The notes under the pieces are model-generated. The model made no database searches. It saw only the letters and a list, made by a program, of their open reading frames with translations, and was not told the DNA's origin. A stretch of DNA of 64,000 nt from Mercurialis annua (Eukaryota > Streptophyta > Magnoliopsida > Malpighiales > Euphorbiaceae), in contig NC_065571.1 in the NCBI RefSeq assembly GCF_937616625.2, positions 55,475,651-55,539,650 of the forward strand, given 5' to 3'. Positions 11,700 to 24,860 of the stretch are shown here, piece by piece; positions within the stretch are counted from its first letter, which is position 1; every line of letters begins with the position of its first letter. Both the position numbers and the translations under genes were made by a program.

Positions 11700-12667
11700 T
11701 TAATAGGTGTCTAGCGACAAAATATTCCATCGCTAATATGGTTTAGCGACGGATTACCGATAGAATAGTTCTGTCAGTAATTAGCGACGCAAAAATGTGT
11801 TTTGTTAATAAATTCACTGATGGACTAGTACCCTCAGTACTTAGCAACATAAAATGTGTTTTGTTTCCAAATTTACCGATGGGATTTCCATCGGCAATTT
11901 TATATGCATTCATCGACCACTACACGACGTTTTAGCGAAGGACAATCTGTTGCTAAAGCCGTCGATATATTTTATAATTTTAGTCACGGCCGATCCGTCA
12001 AAAAGTCCAACTTCTGTCGCTATTTTGTTGGGCTTTAGCGACAAATTGTCCGACGCTAAAATTAAAATTTCCATCGGCAATAATACTGAATTGCCGACAT
12101 AACTTTTCCATTTTCCGGCTTTTTTCGTATTTTTTTCTATCGATTGAAACTTGTTACATGCACCATTCATATACACAAGACGTAATGAATATATAAAATC
12201 AAAACATAATATAAAATCTGTCAAAAGTTTATAAAATTCGTTAATGTAAAAAAAAATATAGCCAAGTGTTTAAATATTACACACACGACACTACAAACGT
12301 GTAGTGTCATCATCATCCGGTGGGGATGTAGGGAATGGTGGGCGAAGACCTGGTGGCAGCTTCTCCAGCTCACCACATATCCGCTCATCCACTTTGGCTT
12401 CTACAACACTCATCTGCAGCTCTACCTGGTAAGAATTTAATGACGAATTGCGTCCTTCGGCAATCCGTCGATTTATTCTTTAAATGAAACGATTCGTATT
12501 GATAATGAAGAATTTAGCGACGGGAGTCTCCCGCCAAGTCCCATCCACGTTTAGTGACGACATCCGTCGCTAAAGGGTCGCAGATTTAGTAACGGACGCG
12601 TTTGTCGGTAATATGAACTTAGCGACGGTTTTTGCGTTCGTCGCTAATTACTAGTATTCTAGTAGTG
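11700..12667 (-). mobile_element. CACTA (En/Spm)-type element remnant
   Basis: The right end at 12667 reads inward on the minus strand as CACTACTAGAATACTAGT, the CACTA signature. Both ends are rich in the subterminal motif TAGCGACGG and its inverse (about 11710-12080 and 12510-12650), typical of En/Spm-like elements. The minus-strand interior holds a transposase-related tail (12291-12430). The left terminus is not clear, so the left limit is approximate and no target duplication is claimed. Confidence 0.65.
12291..12430 (-). pseudogene. C-terminal fragment of a CACTA-associated protein
   Basis: The minus strand encodes about 46 residues that include MSVVEAKVDERICGELEKLP, then a Pro-rich stretch and an acidic DDDD tail before a TAG at 12291-12293. 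This resembles the C-terminus of plant Ptta/En/Spm transposase-family proteins and lies inside the CACTA remnant. The upstream coding sequence is missing. Confidence 0.4.
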
Positions 12668-13111
12668 AGCTATCCTACTTTCAGAAAGTAATTACAAAAA
12701 TTTGGATCATGAATTGCTAATTATATTCGGTACCCAGTTTCAAACAATATTTACGATAATGTTTTTAACCAGCGTTTATTCACCAGAAATATACTATAAA
12801 TAGATCATAAAACGCTATAAATACATCATAAAAACAACAACAAAAAAACTAAAAATTCACCAAAAAAGGTATTTTTGAAGTTTTTTTTGAATAAGGTATT
12901 TTTGAAGTTTATTGGTTAATTTGAAAAATAAAAAGGCATGAGATGTAATTATTTATAAAAGATGGATACCCAACTCCTCAGCTTTTCAAAAGATGGGTAT
13001 TTTGAGAATTATCCTAAAAATGACATCTTAATATAATATTGATATACATTATTGTAGAATTTAATATGTTTAAATTTATGAAAAAAGTTTTAAAATTATA
13101 ACTATAAGTAA
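12668..13111. other. Spacer between CACTA remnant and nested TIR elements
   Basis: AT-rich. A short direct repeat around aaggtatttttgaagttt occurs at about 12865-12915. Nothing else recognised. Confidence 0.4.
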
Positions 13112-13780
13112 TTTTTTATAGGTAAAAAGGCTGAAAAACTACCCACCTTTCATTTTTTTCAATAGCACCCTCACCTTGTAATTTTTTCAATAACACCCTA
13201 TTACGTATTTTTCAGTTTAAATAGCACCCTAAAGCATCAAATTGAACTTTTTTTATTTGGTTAATATTAAAAAAAATTCCTTCATATATATCATAAGTTC
13301 TAAATATTCTACAATGTTTTAAATTATACATAAACGCCCTCTTCTTCACAAAATAAAAAAAAATATGAATAAATATTTAATTAAATTAGACCCGTAGCCG
13401 AATCCGGAGACGAGCTGCTGGTTTTCCATGGAGGAAGACCAGCAGCCGATGGTCTTCCATGGCGGAAGATCAGATCTGCTGGTCTTCCGAGGAAGACGAG
13501 CTGCTCGTCTTCCTCCGGAACGGGTTCAATTTTTTTTAATTTTAAATTAAATTATTATTTATTTTTTTGGATTTATTTGAAAGGTTTTTAAGTTAAGGGA
13601 TTTATTTGAATTTGTCCAAGTAGAAAAAAGTAGTATAAAATAACCCTTAAATTTAATTGTTTTAAAAAGTTTAATCCTTATAATAATAAAATCATTTTTT
13701 TTTTAAATTTAGGGTGCTATTGATCGAAAAATACGAAATAGGATGATATTGAAAAAATTACAAGGTGCTATTAAAAAAAA

Positions 13781-14175
13781 GGCAAAAATATTTAAAAACC
13801 CTCCACCTTTGAATTTGTTTTCAATTGCACCACCACGTAGGAGAATTTTCAATTACACCCTATTTAGGGTTTTCAGTTTTCGTTTGTACCCCAATTGACT
13901 AAAATGACCTCTTTTTATTTAGAAAAAAGTTTAAATTAATCCTTCATATACTAATTTATTTGTTTTTTTTTTCAAATGGAGAAAATAATGATACAATCCC
14001 TCTATTTAGTTGGTTTTAATAATTTTATCAATAAATTAAATAAATTATTATTTTTTTTATTTTGGAATACAGATGAAAACTGAAAACCCTAAATAGGATG
14101 CAATTGAGAATTCTCTTAGGTGGTGGTGGAATTGAAAAAAAGTTCAAAAGTGGAAAAGTTTTCATTATTTTTGCC
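13781..14175. mobile_element. Nested TIR element B, 395 bp
   Basis: Ends GGCAAAAATATTTAAAAACC (left) and GGCAAAAATAATGAAAACTT (reverse complement of right) with long, imperfect inverted arms (attacaccctatttagggtt against its reverse complement). The flanking 9-mers, once element A is removed, are taaaaaaaa and taaaaaatt, a target duplication with two changes. It was inserted into the right arm of element C. Confidence 0.65.
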
Positions 14176-14182
14176 TAAAAAA

Positions 14183-14664
14183 GGCTTAAGGTCTGAAAAA
14201 CTACCGACCTTTCAAATTTTTTTCAATTGCACCCTCATCTTATAATTTCTTCAATAGCACCCTATTTCGTATTTTTGGCTTTCAATAGCACCCTATTTCG
14301 TATTTTTGGCTTTCAATAGCACCCCGACCTTGTAAAACACTCAATTTTACCCTATTTTGTCTTTTTGACTTTCAATAGCACCATAAATCATCAAATTAAA
14401 CTCATTTATCGAGGACTTATTTGAATTTTTTTTAAGTTAAAAGACTTGTTTAAAAATGTCCAAGTAGAAAAAAGTATGATTTCACCTTAAAATTTAGTTT
14501 TTTTGAAAATTTTCATCCTTATAATAATCAAATCATCTAATTTTTTTAATTTAGAGTGCTATTGAAAGATAATAATACAAAATAGGGTGCTATTGAAAAA
14601 ATTACAAGGTGAGGGTGCTATTGAAAAAAATTTGAAAGGTCGGTAGTTTTTCAGACCTTAAGCC
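14183..14664. mobile_element. Nested TIR element A, 482 bp, youngest of the three
   Basis: Perfect-looking terminal inverted repeat starting GGCTTAAGGTCTGAAAAACT on both ends, flanked by an exact 9-bp duplication cctaaaaaa at 14174-14182 and 14665-14673. The left duplication includes the last two bases of element B, so A landed across the B/C junction. The arms share phrases with elements B and C and with the copy at 60927-61307. No coding capacity. Confidence 0.8.
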
Positions 14665-15008
14665 CCTAAAAAATTGAAAGGTGTGTAGTTTTTAAGACCT
14701 TTTTGCCTTTTTTATATAAAGAATAACGAATCTAATTAATGCAAAGTAAATGATCAAACAATCAATAAATAAATGGTCGTCGTTCAAAGTTCAGGGAGCT
14801 CGAAACGACGTCACAAACCTGATCATGGCAGTTACATTTCACTGCAAATTATTAACGGAAACCAAAGACTTGGAATATTTCTATTCCGCCTAAGCTAAAT
14901 TCCTAACAACCTCCCCTATTTTCTCTCCCAAATCTCAACACCTTTAACACTCACACTAACCAAATAAACTCTACACCAGTAATACAAAACCACGCCTGAA
15001 ATTACCAA

Positions 15009-16213
15009 ATGACGTACACCAAATCAGATTCCGACGACTCAACAAGCATCTCATCTCCGCCGCCGGCGTACACCGTGGAAAATCCACCGTCAGACGCTCC
15101 AGACTTGTCATCAGCCAATGCCTCGCCGACTGTCACTAGTCCAGGGTTCTCGCCGCGGCGTTCTTCCTTTTCCCGCCACTCAGGAGTCTCATCAGCCAAT
15201 GCTCCGCCGCCTTTCGCTATTCCAGCGAACTCGCCGCGGCGTTCTTCCTCTTCCCGCCACTCAGTAGTCTCGTCGTCGTGCAGCAGAATTTCTGGCCCTT
15301 ACGCGAAGATCCTGGCCGACAGGGAGAAGAAAGAAGCCGAGAGGCTTAACAGGATTAGAGAGTGGAGATTTAGCGTTATTCGCGAAGAGGAAGAAGAAGA
15401 TGGAAAACTGTTTTATTTTAGGAGCAATAGTGATTTTGATGATGAAGTTTCGCGACGGTTTCATATTTCGCTTGCGGTTTTAGGGCTTATTCTGATGCTT
15501 TGCACGTTTTGTTTCATTATTCGGAGTTCTATCAGGCCGTTTCCACCACGAATCATTGTTAAGGTCCGTACATTTCGTAAATCATAATGTGTTTTGCAAT
15601 TATAACACGATCTTTTTTTAGTTTTAACACGAATTTTCAACTTCTGACAGAGTTTGAGAGTGCATCATTTTTATTTCGGTCAAGGATCAGACTCGACAGG
15701 TGTACCGACAAAGATGATAACGATGAATTGTTCATTAGAGATTAAAGTTGATAATTATGCCAAGTATTTTGGGATTTATGTTAGCTCGATGCCTATTAAT
15801 CTCATGTACTCTGAAATCACAGCTGCTTCCGGCGAGGTAAAGATCTGTTTACGTTACCAAATTATTCAATGATCGGCTCTCTGAATTACGTATTTGAATC
15901 TGATTGTTTTTGGTGATTGCAGTTGAAGGAAACTTATCAATCAAGAAAGAGCGAGATGACGGAGTTTGTGAATCTTGAAGGTGTCGGAGTTCCTCTATAC
16001 GGTGCAGGGTTGAATTTGGTGATTTCCGACTCGCATATGAATCAAACAGTACCATTTAAGTTACGTTTTGATGTTCAGTCGCGAGGAAATGGTCTGGGGA
16101 GATTGGTGAGTTCAAAGTATACAAGGCGTATTTCTTGTTCTTTTGCTATTCAATCTGGTAGTTATAATAATAAACCTATCATTTTTGAGAATGATTCATG
16201 TGCATATGATTGA
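15009..16213 (+). CDS. LEA-2 / NDR1-HIN1-like (NHL) single-pass membrane protein
   Basis: Three exons, 15009-15563, 15651-15836 and 15923-16213, give 343 residues. The cytosolic N-terminus (1-150) is rich in Ser and Pro. It contains an internal duplication: about residues 34-58 and 61-85 both run SSANA..., a Pro-rich turn, then SPRRSS and SRHS. A basic/acidic stretch (about 100-150) precedes one membrane helix at about 151-175 (FHISLAVLGLILMLCTFCF). The extracytosolic C-terminal half has the LEA-2 beta-sandwich pattern (MNCSLEIKVDNYAKYFGIYV, then GVGVPLYGAG, LVISDSHMNQTVPFKLRFDV). NHL-like proteins are linked to defence and stress at the plasma membrane; the role of this member cannot be told from sequence. 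CGACGTCA motifs occur about 200 bp upstream. Confidence 0.82.
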
Positions 16214-16629
16214 TTCATTTGGATTTCCACGTAGAATATAGTTGTAATAATACAAAATAGATTTCGTTCTTACTAAGTAGTTGTTATTTGTGTAGATATA
16301 AATATTTTCTTACCAGGAAATATTCTCATTGCTTTGTCGAGTTATTGAATTTCAAGTACAAGCATCGACTCTGCCTATAATGTTTGATTCAGTAAACAAT
16401 CAATTGTGAATGTGCAAATCAGAAACCGCGTAGGCGCATATAACCGAATCAAACTGACAAAATTATTTGATTCGAGATTATAATATTTATTGAATTATTG
16501 ATTACAGGAGCAAATCTAATTTCAATAAGGCCTTTAAAAAGTGGCAATAATTGTGCCTCCCTAGCGAACGACTAAGCCATATCTGCAAGACCAAAAATGG
16601 AGCTAAAATGGTCCAGCTCGATGGACCGA
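16214..16629. other. Convergent 3' spacer, no gene
   Basis: 3' flanks of the LEA-2 gene and the signal peptidase gene, which converge here. No repeat or RNA recognised. Confidence 0.5.
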
Positions 16630-18258
<1,629 letters not shown>

Positions 18259-18905
18259 CTCTTGGACTTTATTTACTGTTCGATTTCAGTCAGCTTTGAA
18301 TTTTTCTTTTCTATTTCCCCCATGGCTAGACTAAACAAGTAACGGTTATCTAGTTGCAAACGGCAAGTTGTCTCTATCAAATGACATGTAGCAGAGCTTA
18401 AACGACACAATGTATTTATTCGTCTTATTCTAGGTAGCACCAACACTTCAATCCTCGTTTCCCGCTTTCGAAAGCTTGACATTTTGGACTCGAAAATTCA
18501 TTTTTATCATAAAAAACCTTAAAATAATACTATTTCGCCCTATCCAAGTGTCCCGTTTTCTGTCTAGCTTATTGTATATAAAAGGAAAAAAGCATAAAAA
18601 TGACCTTAATATATAGGCCGCGCCTCACTGAAGATATTAATGTTTTTTTCGACTTAATTATGACTTTTAACGTTTTCAAAAGTGATTATTTAAACCCTTA
18701 AATTAACCAAAGTTTATAACAACCTTTAAGTTGTCTAACCCCAACGTTTGCTTTGATCAACAATGGACTATGACATGCATAATTTATGGAGCCTATAGAA
18801 AATTGAGGTATATGTTGTAATAAAGCAACTGCAGTATCTACAACTTTAAGAAGGCTGCAAGAATTCTGTTATGTACCAGACCAGCAGATGCCAGCATTTC
18901 AGCAT
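18259..18905. other. Spacer between PLSP1 start and PPR gene end
   Basis: Promoter/5'UTR of the signal peptidase gene and 3'UTR of the PPR gene, both on the minus strand. No repeat recognised. Confidence 0.45.
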
Positions 18906-21086
18906 CTAGCTTATGGCAATAATTCTACATGAATTTACAAACTTTCCGCACAATCCCACGCAATCATTGTAATGCTTTTTGCAGATGATCAATGGTTGCA
19001 TCTGATATTGCGACAAACACCTATAGTTTCCGAGGGTCATTTGGCTTCGAACATTTCCAGCAGAGGATGATGATGATGATCCCTTATGCTTGCTCATAAC
19101 TTCTCCAGGTACCGGCAAGATCTTGGGGTACGAAGCACTACTATTTTGATCCTTATAAATCCTCTCCGCCGGTATCTCCTCATCTTCTTCATCATTGTAT
19201 GTAAGTCTCTTGGCTTCACTCAGTAAACCAATGTAGCGCCACGCATCTGCAACGAGCTCGATAGTGCTCTTCTCCGGAGGCACGCCTTTTTCTTCCATCA
19301 CTCGGAGCAACTCTTCAGCTTTCCACGGCTGTCTAGCTTCTGCATAACCCCATATCAGGGTCTCAAATGTTTTCAAATTGGGGGAGATCCCGATTTCGCA
19401 CATTCTCTCGTAAACCTTCATCGCGTTCTCCATTTTACCAGCACTGCACCATCCACTTATTATGGTTGTGCAGATTACAACATTTGGGCGCACGCCTGAC
19501 GTGCTCATGGAATTCAGGACTGATTCTGCCTCCTCAGGTTCTCCAGCTCGAACGTATCCTTTGGCAAGAATACTGAATGCATGTGTATCGGGTTCTATTC
19601 CCGCCTTTGACATGTCGTCCAAAATCTCTCGGCATTTTTCCATTAGCCCTGCTGAGCTCCATGCGTTCATGATTGTGCTGAACGTAACAACATCTGGCTT
19701 GACGCCATATTCTTCCATCAAAGATAACGTCTGCGAAATCCAATAATGTTTCGAAAAGTTAATAAACATCATTGTATTAAACGCTCAAGACAAAGTTTCA
19801 CAGCGGAGACATAGTCATTCACCTCATCGACTCCATCAGTATCTGTAATGTCTAGAAATCCTTTGATAATAGAATTGAAAATAATAAGATTTGGATTCAC
19901 TCCGAGCTGCTTCATTCTGTAAACAAACCTTGAGGCTTCTATCATGTTACCTTCTTTGCAGTAGCCATTGACGATGATACCGCAAGTACGCTCATTGGGC
20001 GACACTCTCTTGTTCTGCATTTCCGATATCATTTCTTCGGCCATAAACGTCTCCCCTTTCTCGGCATAAGCCTTAGCAAGTATGTTATATGTGACAACAT
20101 CAGGTTGTATACCGGATGCCAGCATCTTGTCCACCGTATTCCACGCTTCCTCTATGCTTTTCTTGTTACACCATGCTCTGACCAGAATATTATATGTCCT
20201 ATCATTTGGTTTCACATCTCTTTCAAGCGACATCAAATCTAGCAATTTCAAAGCTTCTTCAGGCTTACTGGCATTTCCATATCCTTTAATGAGAGTGTTG
20301 AATGTGCTGGTTGTGGGCTTGCACCCGCTCTCCTTCATCTTCTGAAAGATTTTCATAGCTTCTGTTACATTTCCGGATTCAGAAAAGGCATTAATCATGG
20401 CGTTGAAGAGTATGGAATCTGGCTTCATACTGTTTTCTTCTACTATAGAGATGAGTGATAAAATGGACTTGAAATGTTTCAGCTTCGTCATGGCAGCTAC
20501 GAGAGTTGTGTATGTTACAATAGTTGGCCTGTGTCCATCTTCCACTAAACTATCAAATATCAGATTGGCTTCGTGAGGCTTCCCTCTTGCAATCAAAATA
20601 CTCATCAGTTTTGTTCTTGAACGAACCGTTTGGCAACTATTGTTGCCCAAGCATACCGAGCACTGGGATTGAGCTCGTGAATCATCGACAGATGAAGAAA
20701 TAAGCTGAAACTGGTCCTTTCCTGAGAAACGCGGGTCCTGCACTCAAAATTATCCGAAGTTCTATCATTTGATTTAGAGACTTGCCAAAAAAATAACAGT
20801 TTGGCATGAACATTAGGATTGAACTAATGCTAAGTTATCTCGTAAAGCTAGATACATACAAGCTTGTAGCTAATTTTGTCATTTTAACACTTCAAAATTG
20901 TACAAGAAAATCATAAGTTAACGTGAGCCGAGCTTGAACTTTTCATTAAACAGTCGTTTGAAGGACTTTTAAGCAGATTGCAAGTTCCAACTGAAGCAAA
21001 TTAATTTAAATGTGGCAATGTACCATAACGGCTGATGTATCAACGAGCTTTCTTCTTGTGATAGTTGCAGCTTGCTGCTTGCCCAT
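18906..21086 (-). CDS. P-class pentatricopeptide repeat protein (At5g25630-like)
   Basis: Exons on the minus strand: 21024-21086 (least certain), 19823-20737 and 18906-19730; 600 residues. About a dozen tandem 35-residue P-type repeats run from [18 protein letters not shown] to near residue 510, with the usual xVVTYNTLIxAY and xPDxx signatures ([55 protein letters not shown]). PPR proteins bind single-stranded organellar RNA. There is no E, DYW or SMR domain, so an editing deaminase role is unlikely. The C-terminal tail after the repeats ends [15 protein letters not shown], like the Arabidopsis At5g25630/At5g21222 group, which supports the stop at 18906. The intron at 19731-19822 falls inside a repeat and is in frame on both sides. 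The start exon ([15 protein letters not shown]) fits splice sites and frame but lacks a clear targeting peptide. Confidence 0.85.
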
Positions 21087-22590
21087 AATCACAATATGAC
21101 AGCACTAGAGACCAAATTCTCCGGATTCTCTCTCTGCCCTCGCGCCTTAGTTGTGGATTCAGTCCAAGCTAACATTCCATACATAAAAGGCAGAGTCTTT
21201 CTTGATTGAGCCTAATAATAATAATATGCATCATCAAATCAACATTAATAGATTTTGGCAGAAAATTTAGCAGCAAATCAGAAACTTCACTGGAACTCAA
21301 GTTATCAATTTATGATGAGAAATCAACAAACATCGGCAGGGGCAAAGGCATAGATATGCATTTTTATCATTCAATAATAGGAATTTGAAGATACTACTAT
21401 CAACTAATATTACACGGAAACGGAAATGTCGAAATAGGAAATGGTGAAATTAATAACTTTTATAAGAATAGGTTATAAATACTAAAGTTTCCAAGTTTCT
21501 GAAGTATTTCGAAAGATGAAAACGAAACATAGGACTCCGTAAATTTCCGTGCAACATAAATGTTGGAACCAGAAGTAGCCCAACATATGCATGTTCTCCA
21601 TTCTACTCATACGTTACCAATGTGGAATTTCCATCAACAGTCAACAATACAGACAACCTAAGGGAGCTATGTTAAACCTTGGAATGTAAATTAAATTTTA
21701 TGTGCAGACAAACAACAAATTAACATAACAACAAAAGTATAAGCATGTTCTTGATTTTTATATGAAATTCTGTAGTAATTTTACTCTTCAACAACAAGAA
21801 ACCCTCAATCAGATTACAAAAGCACACTGCCCCATTCTAAGAAAGTAATTGGCAACCAAAGAATACTCAGAAATGCCAAAACTTCCAAACATAATATACA
21901 GATTATGATCAATAACAGAAGTAAAGTAAAGCTGGTCTAATATTTAAATAACCAAAATATTCATGTTCAATTACAGTTAAATATGAAAATAATTAGTTAA
22001 ATCAGTTATTCAGACAGTAATTAAAGTACCTGTTTATCAGTTGGGCAGTTGCCAATTGTAAGGAGAGGGATGAGTTTTCCTGGACATGGTTGGTCACAGG
22101 CCTTTTTTTTTCTTTTACATGCAGGTTTTAGAACTAGAATAAATGAAAGTTGATGTCGTTTAGTGGGTATGTGTGTGTGTTTTAGCATGCACTTGCGATT
22201 CTTATCCACAAATATTATCATGAAATAGATTTCTGGATTATTTTTTGAGGTCGTAAAGTTAATAATATGAATTTTATATTTTGAGGAGGAGACCTTGCCA
22301 CGCTTGCTTTTATGGTTTCTTTAGTTTATTTAAATTTTAATTTTATTGAACTATAAATATTTTTAGAAAAGAACTTAAAAAGTATGAAATTTGAGAAATA
22401 AATTTAGATAAAATTGATATATTGGACATCTGAATTGCACGAATATACAAAAGATAATAGTATTAATTTAAAAAAATATTATGTATAGCTCATTTTATCA
22501 GAATTTTTTTTATTTTAAGTTAAAAATCAAATCAAATAAAAAATTTAAAATAAGCACAATAAATAAATCAACCTTAATATGTTCTACTAG
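21087..22590. other. PPR gene 5' region and spacer
   Basis: Mostly AT-rich, no transposon recognised. An open minus-strand stretch at 22030-22221 ends in a donor-like site (aacag then gtactt on the minus strand) and could be an upstream non-coding or alternative exon of the PPR gene. This is not supported by any recognisable domain. Confidence 0.35.
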
Positions 22591-23486
22591 TCGTAATCCC
22601 ACGCAATTGCGCAACATCAATATTTTTTTAATATTTTTCATAATATTTTTCATATTAGATTTGTTTCATTTACATTTCAAAATATTATGTTAGACAATGG
22701 TCAAAATTTTAAATTATAAAAAATATTAACTATTTTATCATAAATTTTAAATTGATTAAATTTCATTTCTTTTTACAATTTTCTAAAAAATAAATCAACT
22801 TTTGCAATGCAACATCGATATTTGTCACCATTCATAGAACATGATGATTTTTTTTTTCAACTTAAATTGTACCAAAATAAAAATATAATTTTTGAATCCA
22901 AAGCCACGAATTTTTTGAACTTGTGGTAAATTTCATATGAATCATATATAAGTTTATATTTTTTCAATATTTTTCATCCATATCTCTTTTAAAATCTACC
23001 CGTAAAAATATATTTTATGAATATAAAGGAATTGCCTATTTATTTCAAAACATTTATATTGATATATATATATATAATAAAAAGGTGAAATAAAAAAAGA
23101 CTAAAAATATTAAATAAAACGATAAGATTTTTTATATATATTGAAGCATTTATAAAATTTAAAAGTTATAATTGTATTTTAATTTGGTCAATTAATTGAA
23201 AATCTATTAAATTTTTCAAATAACTGTCGATGTACTATTTCTAAAATTGATACATGGTATCCTAATTTGGAACTTTAAAAAAAAAATACACATTCAATTG
23301 TCATATAGGCACAATCAAATCAATTTTGAAAATTTAGATATATTTTCAATAAATTTATCAAAAATTGTGACAGATTTAGACAATTTTTGAAAAAGCAAAA
23401 TATTTTTTTAGATAACATTTATCCATTAAACAAATAAGAAAGTTTGAAAACTCAACATAAACTATAAAATTTTATTAGTTACTTAT

Positions 23487-24067
23487 TGATGGATACCGAA
23501 TCCTATTCTACTTATAATGGAGACGAGTCGCAGGAGATCTATTCTCAGACGACACCAGACTCCCGCCCAAATGGCCGAATCCATCGGATCCGCCTTGACT
23601 GGAATACATCATTCTACATCATAAAGACCGAATCACTGAGGACTCGGACAAAGCACGTCGACCCCGGGATTCGGATAAGATCTCCAAGATCTACGCATAT
23701 TCGGAGTATCTGTCCTATTTGGATACAAATTCCAACTTAGGAAGATAGCCTCCAACTTAGGAAGGCGAGACTGTTTAGGAATATCTTCCTAAATAGGACT
23801 CCTGTCTGAATAAGGAAGGACACTCCTAATCAGGGTCAAACCCTACTAAATAGGAATCACTTTCCTACTACAACTCTGTAAGGTATACATTCGACTACTA
23901 TAAAAGGAGGTTAAGGTATGCCTAAACACACAACTGATAACAAATACAATTATTCTCCTTTAAGCCTAAACTGACTTAAGCATCGGAGAGCTAATCGGAC
24001 AAACTGTCCGATTAGCCATCTACACTGTTTTGCAGGATTAACGCCGTCGAGATGCCGGAATCTATCA
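23487..24067 (+). repeat. 5' LTR of the LARD element
   Basis: TG...CA-bounded, 581 bp. It holds a TATA-like TATAAAA at 23899-23905. It is the same length as the 3' LTR and differs by two visible substitutions (cctattctac against ccttttctac; cttaggaag against cttagaaag). The 84-codon ORF inside occurs in both LTRs and is not a gene. Confidence 0.9.
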
Positions 24068-24148
24068 ATTGGCGCCGTCTGTGGAAAAAGCTTAACAAAC
24101 TTCAATTCGAATGAGCTTCTCTGAACTCAAATAAATTCTCATTGAAGG

Positions 24149-24274
24149 ATGGCATCCGACGGGACTAATCCAAAAGAACAACAAATAAATCTAACGGATC
24201 TGATAAATCTGAAGAATCAAGAAAGAATCAAACGATTGTCATCGAAAATTATAAAAGGAGAAGCGAGCAAATAA
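24149..24274 (+). pseudogene. Truncated gag-like start of the LARD element
   Basis: ATG at 24149, 41 codons, TAA at 24272-24274; starts MASDGTNPKEQQINLTDLIN. It lies just after the primer-binding site where gag begins in gypsy elements. Too short to assign a domain. Confidence 0.3.
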
Positions 24275-24374
24275 TACTAATAAGAAAATTAAGCAGGAAA
24301 GACGAAGAGATACAAAGCTGAAAAAGGAAAAAGAAGTCACAAAATTTAGCCAAGAGACGAGCTGCTCAATTTAT

Positions 24375-24685
24375 TGTTAGCGCAGCAGAAAATAAATAAG
24401 AGAAGAGAAAAGAATCACACAAGATTTTTTACGTGGTTCGATCAATGCGATCTACTCCACGGCAGAGAGAGAATTTATTCTATATGTTTGTTGTGAGTTT
24501 ACAATAGGGTCATCACCTCTATTTATAGTGAACCCTTAAGACACAATTTATGTCCTAATCCAATAAGGAAATAGACTATAAATCCTAAAAGGAAAACAAT
24601 GCTAAACAAAGGATTAAGTATCCTAATCTAAATAGGAACAATATATCCTAATCCAAATAGGAACAATATGAGCCATAACTCAACA
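24375..24685 (-). repeat. 3' LTR of the copia element (minus orientation)
   Basis: 311 bp, identical on reading to 27363-27673. Bounded by TGTTAG...CAACA on the plus strand. Confidence 0.92.
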
Positions 24686-24860
24686 ATCTCCACCTTGGCG
24701 AATACATCCAACAAGATTAATCTTGAAACCTTCTTCAGCAAATCACAAAGGCCACCAAATTGCATCACAGAATAAACTCTCCACCTTGACTTAAAATTAC
24801 TCCAAAGTCAAAGTTAACCAAGACCAACTCTCTCTCTGCCATCCATGCCCCTTAAGGGCC

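Larger units (their letters stand above)
13121..14707. mobile_element. Outer Mutator-like TIR element (element C), carrying two insertions
   Basis: Inverted ends GGTAAAAAGG (left) and GGCAAAAAGG (reverse complement of right) are flanked by an exact 9-bp duplication, ttttttata, at 13112-13120 and 14708-14716. The TIRs carry repeated phrases such as tttcaatagcaccctcacc and gaaaaactacccacc. The right arm is split by elements B (13781-14175) and A (14183-14664); removing both restores the inverted repeat. A GC-rich patch with a near-perfect palindrome lies at 13390-13520. No transposase ORF. Confidence 0.8.

Noticed and set aside
11854..12224. Overlapping ORFs of 60-104 codons
   Set aside because: They fall in the subterminal repeat zone of the CACTA remnant. 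No conserved motif.
15002..15199. Minus-strand ORF overlapping the LEA-2 start
   Set aside because: Antisense of the Ser/Pro-rich exon 1, which is supported by splice sites and family similarity.
23486..23740. 84-codon ORF present again at 30945-31199
   Set aside because: Both lie in the LARD LTRs; identical by duplication of the LTR, not a gene family.
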